Positions 21,433 to 29,723 of a stretch of DNA of 64,000 bases are shown piece after piece (position 1 is the stretch's first letter; the number at the start of each line of letters is the position of its first letter). The stretch spans positions 1,257,738 to 1,321,737 of the forward strand of contig GG745332.1 of NCBI GenBank assembly GCA_000151295.1, written 5' to 3'. This stretch comes from Allomyces macrogynus ATCC 38327. Its lineage: Eukaryota > Blastocladiomycota > Blastocladiomycetes > Blastocladiales > Blastocladiaceae. A program made the position numbers and the translations under genes. The notes beneath the pieces are model-generated. The model had not been told where the DNA came from, made no database searches, and saw nothing but the letters and a program-made list of their open reading frames with translations.

Positions 21433-23301
21433 TCATGCCGCATCGGCTTCGTCGACGGAACCCAACGCCGACGGCCGCCGCATCCGCGCTCCCGGCACGG
21501 CCAACTCCTTCTTACCCCCAGCACCACCGGTACCGGACCCGACCGTCACGACGCTCGTCGCGAGCCCCGACCCAGGCCGCCGCGTCCCCGCCGCCGCAAA
21601 CGCGACATCGCGCCACAAGTTATCGCTCGCGTCGGATCCGCGCCGCGTCGCGTCGGCAGCCAAAAACAGTGACGACCGTCGCGGACTCGCACCGGCGTCC
21701 ATGTATGACCAACGCAGCGCGTCGGCCACGTACGAGACGCGCGACGTGTCGGTGAGCGTCGGGCTGAGCACTGAGTTCGACGCGACGCTGCCGGGACTCG
21801 TGACGATGGGTGGCGGACGTGTGCGCCGGAACCCGATGGGCGTATCGGCAGACGCGGCGGTTGGAGAGGTTGGGGTAGACGGCGCGTCGACGAGAAGTGG
21901 GGCCACAATAGGCGTGCTTGACGGGGCCATCGATTTGGGTGCGGTGGAATCGACCGGTGCGCTCGGGTTCACGCGCGTCACTTCCGAGTCGGCAATCGAC
22001 AAGTGCCGCACGTCGACCATCTTACTCGGGTCCAAGTCGGTCTTGCTGTTGGTCTCGCTCGCAGAATCCGACACGGACGGCGCCGCCGCGGCCGCGCGGC
22101 GGGACTTGAGGCGCCAGTACCGCACGGTCATAACGAGTGCGGCCACGGCTGCGAGCGCACCCGCAACAATTCCGACCCAGACCCACGGCGACCACTTGAC
22201 CCCGTCGTCTCCCGACCCATCGCTCAAGACGGCGGCCCACTTGGCTGTACCCTGCGACATGAGGTAGAGCGGGCGGTCGACGAGGCACTGGCCCGCGAAA
22301 TCGGCACAGACGCCCACTGGACACTGCGCCGTGTCGATGCATCGCACGCCGCGCAGGACAATGGCACGCTCGCCCACGGAACCGACCCCGGGGGTGACGA
22401 CGGTCGCATTGGCGGTCGTCGTGGTCGCCGTCGTCGCCGACGCATTAGCCGGCGTCGACCCGGACGCGAGATCGTAGGCTGGGCGGCCGTTGGGTCGTGC
22501 GCCAATCACGGCATCGAGACCGGCGGTCGCACGGCATGCCTTGGTGCGCGCGTGGCAGTACGACAGGCGCACGGGAATGAAACCGAGCGCTGCAAACGGC
22601 AGCGACGAGTCGTTGCCCCAAATGTTTGGCGTGGCAGTTACCGTCGCCGTCGTCGTCGTGGTCGCGTTGGTACCGGCCACCGTGAACACGTTATTCGACT
22701 GCACCTCGTCGAGTAGCGCCGTGTCAAGAATGTCACCGAGCAGGGCCATCCGGTCTTCGTCTGCCGACGACGGGGTGGACGTGGACGTCGCCTGGTCCGG
22801 CCACCAGAGGGCGTCCGCGAGATCGACGCGCGCCGTCGGAACGGGACCGGATGCGCCGCGTAGCGTGGCCATGCAGTCGGCGTGAACGGCGCACGCAGCA
22901 CCTGGTGGAGCCGAAAGAGCACAGGTCCCCGAGACACAGCGGCTGGTCATGCACTCGTCGTACGTGGCGCGGCAATTCGAGAGCACACAGGCGCCGAGCA
23001 GGTCCTGCGCATCGCGCAGCATCGCAACGAGCGTGAGCCACTTTGCGAGTGCCGCATCCACGTCGGCAGTCGAAGACACGGACGGAGCTGCTGCGCGAGC
23101 CGACGTTGCGGTCGGCGTGGGTCCGCCCGATGCCGACGGCGTGGCCAGGGCGCGCGCGGCCGTAACGAGCGAGAGCGGTGCCGCGGCGGCCGCGTCGGCC
23201 GCCGCGAGGTGGAAGCGCGGCGCGAGGTGCAGGCAATGGTCTCGAGCACATTGGGCGAGGCGGCCGGCACGCTGGGCTTGCAGCAGCGATGCAGTCGGCA
23301 T
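21433..23301 (-). CDS. Single-pass membrane protein with Cys-containing ectodomain, unknown function
   Basis: No family recognised. Upstream of the ATG at 23,301 the frame stays open only from a GTG. The N-terminal half (about 22,270-23,100) has pairs of cysteines (CVLSNCRATYDECMTSRC, CVHADC-like, CIDTAQCPVGVCADFAGQC), suggesting a disulfide-bonded extracellular region, and contains Thr/Ala-rich mucin-like stretches. One transmembrane helix lies at about 22,110-22,190 (WVWVGIVAGALAAVAALVM), followed by basic residues (RYWRLKSRR) and a Ser/Thr/Pro-rich cytosolic tail of about 240 residues. This is the topology of a sensor or adhesin. No clear signal peptide is encoded after 23,301, so one may lie in an unseen upstream exon. 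Confidence 0.6.
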   Translation of the reverse strand: MPTASLLQAQRAGRLAQCARDHCLHLAPRFHLAAADAAAAAPLSLVTAARALATPSASGGPTPTATSARAAAPSVSSTADVDAALAKWLTLVAMLRDAQDLLGACVLSNCRATYDECMTSRCVSGTCALSAPPGAACAVHADCMATLRGASGPVPTARVDLADALWWPDQATSTSTPSSADEDRMALLGDILDTALLDEVQSNNVFTVAGTNATTTTTATVTATPNIWGNDSSLPFAALGFIPVRLSYCHARTKACRATAGLDAVIGARPNGRPAYDLASGSTPANASATTATTTTANATVVTPGVGSVGERAIVLRGVRCIDTAQCPVGVCADFAGQCLVDRPLYLMSQGTAKWAAVLSDGSGDDGVKWSPWVWVGIVAGALAAVAALVMTVRYWRLKSRRAAAAAPSVSDSASETNSKTDLDPSKMVDVRHLSIADSEVTRVNPSAPVDSTAPKSMAPSSTPIVAPLLVDAPSTPTSPTAASADTPIGFRRTRPPPIVTSPGSVASNSVLSPTLTDTSRVSYVADALRWSYMDAGASPRRSSLFLAADATRRGSDASDNLWRDVAFAAAGTRRPGSGLATSVVTVGSGTGGAGGKKELAVPGARMRRPSALGSVDEADAA

Positions 23302-23800
23302 CGACGAGGCAGTTTGGGGCCGCCGTCCCCTTCCGTCATGCAAGCGCAATTGATCCTGGCAGTGGTGCGCCCTGGCCGGTGGCGTCGTTATGGTGAACGA
23401 CGATGTCGCGCCCAATGGAGGGTGGTGGAGTAACACCGCGGAGCAGGCGACCGCCCAGGCTTATAAAAAGTAGCAAGCAACGCGCGCCACGGCTGCGCTC
23501 TCTCCACGAGAAAAAGACACACCGCGTTCATGTTCAACCGTCGGGCTGCAGCCCCAGTCCGAGGGTGCCAATCCCCAGTCCGCACCCATCACCAGTCCGC
23601 CAAGGATGCCCGCGCGCCAGTGAGCTGCTTAGAGGCCACCGAGGGCCTCCTTGTGGCCCTTGCCCTTGCCTTTGGGCTGGCCTTTGCCTTGGCATTGGCG
23701 TTGGCCAAGGGGTTTGCCTTGCCCCTTTTTTTTGGGGCTGGGACCCCCCCCCCCCCCCCCCCCCGCCGCGGTTTTCCCGCCCTCGAGACTCTTGATCAAG
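23302..23800. other. Intergenic with low-complexity and homopolymer tract
   Basis: No gene is supported. A run of 21 C lies at 23,744-23,764, preceded by a degenerate repeat of CTTGCC and TTGGC words (about 23,650-23,730). A TATAAAA sequence occurs at about 23,461. Confidence 0.5.
23744..23764. repeat. Poly-C homopolymer tract
   Basis: Twenty-one consecutive C bases directly visible, following a T8 run. It marks the left edge of the compositionally different region and is a likely site of sequencing length error. Confidence 0.9.
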
Positions 23801-26300
23801 TCAAAAAAAGTGCAATAGTGCGATTTTGCTATAGCGCGTCCCCGGCCAAACCCCTGGCCGAATCCAAGTCCCTTCCAACGACGTTGGTTGCAAACTTAGT
23901 CGCTGTGAGCATTCGCGTCCTTGTCCAAGGCTTTGAGCGAAACGACCAAGCTTCGAGCAAAACCACAAGTCCCCAAGACGTTCAAGGTCATGGGCCCTTG
24001 GTGATGATTGTTGTCGAATTCTACCCATCAACTGTGGAGGAATGGCTGGGGACACGGCTGCCACATGTTTGAAGCGTTCAAAACATTGGCAACACATCCA
24101 AACATTGCTGCTTGGCTCCTGTCAATTGGCTCAACAACCCAAATATGTATCCAGTGACACTGAAGGATGTGATGTTGTTACATCCAGTTGACCAGTGCAA
24201 CCTTGCCAGTTTGCTCTACATAATGACCAAGATCAAAACAATGCATACCACATGGGCAGATGTGTTCTGTTGCCATCAATATCCAGGATTTTGCCAAAAT
24301 CAACAACCAGTCAGCACAAGTGGCTCACAGCAAGATGTATGAGTGCTCTGAGCAGACTTGCTGGAGCAACAAGGCTCAAGGTCAGCAAGGCTCAAGGGCA
24401 AAAACTGAGTTGCTTTAGCATGTGTCTGCTGTGCCCAGATTTCACCCATGGGCAACTGTACGTGGCCCTCACAATGTACTGAGCCTGCTGGGATATGTGT
24501 GCTTGCTGGCCCTGCAGGCAATGAGGCCAATCAAATTATTCATTGAGAGGTTCTTTATTGAAATGCAATCTGTTATTCATTCACTGAAACACCTTGAATC
24601 CTGCAAAGCAGGACAGCTGCTCATGGGTAAGGGATCTCATTGTTTGCTGGCAGGGGACCATACTGCCTGCTGGGCAGGCCACTGGGTGCACTTGTCAACC
24701 TACATACAATCCATGATGATCCTCTCCCAGTTACCAGTGACCTGATGTCATAGTGCACACAATGTGCGACCCAGCCAGGCTCCACACTCACTGCAAGACC
24801 CACACATCATCCAGCACCTGCTTGCTTCTGATCAAATGCAGTGATCATAACAACTGGCGCTATGACACTCACAACACCCACCACCCATAACAGCCCTTCT
24901 TTACCTGCTCCACATTGACCCCCTTGATGAGGCCAGTCAATGCCATGCGCAAACACGTCCCAGTACAGTGTCAGTGTGGGGGCAGCAGCCATGGGGGGCA
25001 GGAACAGTCAACATCACAGCCAGGCACTCACACCAGACAACCAAGTTGAAGATGTGCATGGGCATGACATAGTGCACAATCTGGCACATGAGCCCTTTGA
25101 CAATCGACTTTTTGCCTGTATGCGGCATGCCAGACATGACTGGATTCAATATTGCACCATTTGGATCACAAGCTGAATCTTGTTGTCACAGCCCAGCACC
25201 ATGTCAAGTGCACCCAGCTCACAGAGCATGATCAGGTGAGCAGCGCCTCACACAACTCTTCGCCCAACTGGGAGGCTGTTGATAGCAATCAAATCGCCTG
25301 CTACAATATGAACAGTGCAATGTGGGTCAGTCAGATGATTCCAAGGATCATGGCTGCATTTGACCATTATATCTGCAACAAACCATACCTGCTTACAGTG
25401 GAAATGTCGAATTTTTGGGCCTTGGATCTTTGAAAATGGTGTCATGGCGCATTGTTGGTTTGGGTCACAATGGGGAGCTGATGAAGGAGGTCAGAAGTTG
25501 CAATGAGCATGAGCACAAGGGCATGGGAGCACAATGCACATTGTACAAGCTTGTTGTCTGGCACAATAGGTCATGCAAGGCTCCAGTGCACTGTGGACTG
25601 ATCCACCACTTCATGACGCCCTGCTAAATTGGCAAGATATTCAATGAGTGGAAGGCAGTGGGATCTGTGAGAGTCACAGTGCAGTTGTACCACTGATCAC
25701 TGTCATGCTGAAATCAAGAAATGGAAGCGCTACTGCCTGCTCACAACCTGGCACAATACTGGTGGCACAACAACACTGTTTCGACTCGGTTTTGCTACTG
25801 TAGACCAGATAATCGGGACATTGATCTTGGTCTTAGGAAACGTGTCAAGGGCAGCAGGTGTCCAAGCAGTGGGGTTGAACGGAAGTGGGGCTGGTACAAT
25901 GACATCAGTGTGATGACTAGAAGTGGGTGGTGCTTGGTTGTTGGTTTGGGCCATGACAAATCGTTGCAGCAGAGCGTCTTGAGTGGAGAGTGGAGGAGAG
26001 AGGGTTGTCAGTGTCCCTATTTATTGACAGCTCCCACAGAGTGCTGAGCATGCATGAGGATGGCTGGTGCTCATGTGGATTATGCATGACAGGATCACTC
26101 AACCTATCACTCAACCTCCCAAACTGTCGACAAGCAGTCTTTCGGATGATGAATTCTATCAGCTGCTGTATTTTCTCCACCCGGCCAAACGTGCCCACAG
26201 GACCGGCTTGCCGTTTCGTGGTTTGGTTTGTTCCTAACAGTCTGGGAACAACAATGAACCAAATTTCCTCAGCCATGCCTCAAACAGAAGTGCAAAAGCG
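23800..26300. mobile_element. CpG-depleted transposon-relic island
   Basis: Base composition changes sharply here. I count one CpG in 24,121-24,720, whereas 20,281-20,340 in TYR1 has six in 60 bases. The sequence is rich in TG and CA, the products expected from deamination of methylated CpG. Coding fragments are short, on both strands and stop-interrupted. One is a Pif1-type helicase remnant (24,195-24,482). On the minus strand, frames at 24,937-25,149, 25,248-25,445 and 25,730-25,954 may be parts of a second element that I cannot name. Element ends are not visible to me. Confidence 0.75.
24195..24482 (+). pseudogene. Helitron/Pif1-like helicase C-terminal remnant
   Basis: The 3' part of this frame reads KVSKAQGQKL, then CPDFTHGQLYVALT. 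These correspond to the last conserved blocks of Pif1-family helicases (NKSQGQTL and HGQLYVALSR), in the form typical of Helitron transposons. The upstream helicase motifs are not recognisable in the same frame and no HUH Rep domain is visible, so only a fragment remains. The terminating TGA at 24,480-24,482 lies just after the last motif, in the context TACTGAGCC, and could derive from CGA by CpG decay. Confidence 0.65.
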
Positions 26301-26409
26301 GAAATGAACGCAAGCAAGCGCCCATCAAAAGTCTTTGGTGGCCAAAAGAAACTGAAGGCGCGGGGACCAACAAAAAGAAGCAAAAAAACAAACAAACAAA
26401 AAATGAAAA
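24483..26409. other. Gene-free CpG-poor remainder
   Basis: No intact gene. The 3' portion (about 26,300-26,409) returns to normal composition and is A-rich, probably the 3' flank of the secreted-protein gene on the minus strand. Confidence 0.5.
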
Positions 26410-27469
26410 TCACAGGCAAAAGCGGCAACTGCGGCACCATTCCCGCCACGATGACCGCCACCAGCGACCCATCCACGACCTGGCGAGCGCGCCCGACCCG
26501 GCCGTCGACGTCGTACCCGCGGCCGACCCACCCGTCGTCGACGACGACACGGCTGCGCTCTTGGTCACGACATACTCGGCCTGCTTGCCCTTGGCCGCGG
26601 CCACCCAGTCCTGGCCACACTTTTCCGTGAGCAGCGTCGTGTTGCCCGCCGGGTTGGTGCGCGACGAGAGCGACGCGACCTGCGCCATCATCGGCGACGA
26701 GGCCGTGAGCGCCACTTGCTTGGCCGTGCACGCCGAGCACAGCGCGTCCTTGGGCCACTGCGTGGCCGTCGCGTTGGCTGCGACTTTGGCCGATTCGAGC
26801 GCCTTGGCCTGCGAGACGATGCAGTACTGCGTCGGGTTGGCGTCGGGCACCGTCAAGCAGTTGAAGTTGAACTCGTAGAAGGACGCGAGAACGGCCGCGT
26901 TGAGCAGCGGGTTGCCCGAACAGTCTTGCGCCGAGCTGACGGCCTGAAGCGCGGCTGTTGTTGTTTCGCGATGTTGTGCACGAGGCGAACACGTCAGCTA
27001 TCCATTTGCGAAAAAGAGTCGACGACGGTACGAGCAATAAGGACGCACCATTGGCCTTGGCGATGCACGCCTTGGAGCACAGCGTGGCGACTTGTCCCTC
27101 CAGTTCTGACGCGGTCGCCGGCTGCCCGTTCAAGAGCGCGGCGCCGTTGCACACCGGGTCCGAGAGGAGCGGCTGCACCGTCTCATTGAGCAACTTGGCA
27201 CACGCCGGCGCCATATCGCCAAATTTGGTCGTCAGGCCGCCGCTGCTCATCGACGTATCGGTCGTGTTAGCCGTCGCGGTCGAATTGGCGGTCGTCGTCG
27301 AGTTACCGGAAGTGGTCGCATTTCCGGCCGCAGTAGCAGTGGGCGCGGCCGAGGCTGACGTGCTCGTCGGGCTGGCGGGGACAGCGATGGCTGCGGGGCC
27401 GAGCAGGGCCAAAATCGCGAGCAGGGCGAGGAACACCGTCAATGGCTGCATCGTGGTCAGCTTGGTCAT
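26410..27469 (-). CDS. Secreted, possibly GPI-anchored, Cys-containing protein
   Basis: The ATG at 27,469 (or 27,451) opens a clear signal peptide with hydrophobic core LTVFLALLAILALLGPAAIA and an AVA-like cleavage site. A Ser/Thr/Ala-rich N-glycosylation-rich spacer (many NxT/S) follows. A globular region with cysteines (ACAKLL, VCNGAALL, LCSKACIAKAN) is split by an intron of about 93 nt at 26,954-27,047. Exon 2 continues with more cysteines (DCSGN, NCLTV, YCIV, LCSACTAKQV, KCGQDW). The C-terminus has a Ser/Gly/Thr linker. In the annotated frame the tail ends in Trp/Arg-rich residues, but the neighbouring frame encodes a hydrophobic tail typical of GPI signals. Such proteins are common at fungal cell surfaces. 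Function unknown. Confidence 0.7.
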
Positions 27470-27856
27470 TTTTGGTTGACTGGTCAGTCGAGATTTGGTT
27501 CTATTCGTGTCGGCTGGCACGGGATGGTGCTTGCAGCCGAGTCTATGGCAGTCTATGAGGGGGTTGGGTGCGGGGAGAGTTGATGCACGGGCAACTGGCA
27601 CCAGTTCATGGCGTTCATGGGTGCGGGGGAACGAGGGCGTCTGTGTGCGGGTGAGATGAGGCGGTGTGGCGAAAAGTGGAACACATGTGCACGTTTGGTC
27701 TTTCGCGTCTGCGTGGGATTTGAGAGCAGAAGAAAATGCGAATGAGAACCTGGCACTGTGTTATTGGCGGAAACTGACTGAAATGTTGACCCGCAACATA
27801 ACGTGAAATGAGATTATAATTGGCAAACCCCCGCTCGCATCGACAGCCGACAAGCC

Positions 27857-29475
27857 TTACTCGAGGTTGGCGAGGAAGACCGCCTTCTTCTGCTTGACGC
27901 GGTCGCGGCGCTGCTTGAGGTTGAGGCGCTGCTTCTTGAACTTCTTGACCTTGGCAACATCAATGACGACGCTCGACTTGACGTGCTCGGGGTTGGCGCG
28001 GATCGCCGCGTGCGCCGAGGCGTACATGTCCTCGAGCGAGTCGGCGGTCAGGCCCTCGGCCAGGAAGCGCGAAAACTGACGCTTGAACTTCTCCTCGTCC
28101 TCCTCCTCGAGGTAGCGCATGTACTCAGCAACGTGGCCACCGAAGATGTACGAGCGCAGCGTCTCGGCGTCGAGCTCCTTGGCCTCGCGGTCGTAGCCCG
28201 GGAAGCGCTGCTCCGAATGCGGCACAAAGATACCACCGTCCGAGGCACCCTTCATGGCGGCAAAGACCTTGGCGCCGGTCGTCGTGCGAGCGAGACCAGT
28301 GTCGAGGAAAGCCTTGAACGGGCGCGGGCCATCGTCCAGGGGCTCGACCTCGGCGATCGTGCCGTCGGGGTTCACGAAACCCTCGTACTTGTCGTCGAGC
28401 GACAGCTTCTTGAGCGCGCGGCGAGCGACCAGGAGACCCGTCGCGTAGGCCGCAGCCCAGTTGGTCAGACCAACCTTGATGCCGTACTTGGGCAGCTCAT
28501 GCGCGTAGGCGGCCGTCAGAACGAAATCGCCCTGGATCTTCGAGTAGACAATCTGGCAGATCACGTCGGCGTTCGTGATGCGCACGACGAGGCGGTACTT
28601 GGGCGAGTTGTACTTGTTCTTCGCCTGCGTCACGAGACGCTTGCGAGCGTAGTAGTCGGTCTTGCCCTCTAGAACAATCGAACGATTGGTTGGCAGGAGA
28701 CGTCAGCACAACCGTCTTTTTCCGTACGATCTCGCAGGAAACGGCGCTCCACACTGCTGCTCTCGTCGAACTCCCCGAAAAGAACCCAAACGGCCACGAA
28801 TCAAAGCAAATCACGCAGAATCCCGCGGCGGCAGCATAGCATCAGATAGGAGCGAAAGACATTTTGGAAGTTGTGTTCAACATGGACGATTCAGCTGAAC
28901 TATGCACTTTAAGAGTCATCAGGATGCTGGCTGCGGGATGGCCGTAATAATGCGTTTCGTGCACCGTTTTCGTTGGCGGGTTTTTCGGTTCGAGCAGAAA
29001 GAGAGCAACGTGAGCACCAACTTGCGCAAAAGTAATTCGGTGCGTACCGCGGCGACGGCGGTACTTGACCTGGAAGCGCTTGAAGTACGCCTTGTTCTTG
29101 ACGACCTTGACGAAGACCTGGTGGTGGTTATGGTCGGTGTGCCAGAGGCGGCAGCGGCAGCAGCGAGTCGAGTCAGGACTGGCAAAGCGCGATCAGACAC
29201 GGTGCGTGTGCGGGGTGCGAGGGATTGCAGGTGCAGCGGGGTGAAAGAGTGGGAAGTGCGCCGTGCGGAAACGGATGGACCGCCGTGACCACCACGCCGT
29301 CGGTTGCAACTTCGGCAGGTGGGGCCGATTTCGCGAGCGAAACCGCGCTCCCGGTGGGCGGGACGCAGGTGAGAATCGATTGTGCGTGGCGGTCGTGCGG
29401 CGGTCCTCCGTTTCGCAGCGTCGTGGTGGGGTCGAGGTTGAGGTCGATCATGGTGCTGGGATGGGCCTGTACCAT
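27857..29475 (-). CDS. RPL5: 60S ribosomal protein L5 (uL18)
   Basis: uL18 carries 5S rRNA into the large ribosomal subunit. The main exon (27,857-28,668) encodes [52 protein letters not shown] and [20 protein letters not shown], and it ends in the basic C-terminal helix. An intron at 28,669-29,047 precedes exon 2 (29,048-29,117) with [20 protein letters not shown]. Exon 2 starts directly after an acceptor (accaccag) with Val-Phe-Val, so the initiator must be in a separate exon. The best candidate is an ATG alone at 29,473-29,475, immediately followed by a gtacag donor. An intron right after or near the ATG is common in fungal ribosomal-protein genes. The first exon is inferred; the rest is secure. 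Confidence 0.92.
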
Positions 29476-29723
29476 TATGCCAAGTCGACGTTGAAAATGG
29501 GAGGAGGAGACGAACAGGCAGGCTGCGGTGGCCTTGGTTTGTTGCTTTTCCAACCCTGCTGAGCCACAGGGTTGTGAAATGGACAGGTTTGGCAGGGCTT
29601 GCTCGTCTGTTGCGGTCGTGTCCGGACTCTGACCGGTTATCCGCGACCTGCACGTGCATCTGTGCCCTCTCAGTTCATGCCTGGGTTCTGAAGTCGACTC
29701 GACCCCCGCTCCTTGATTAACCC

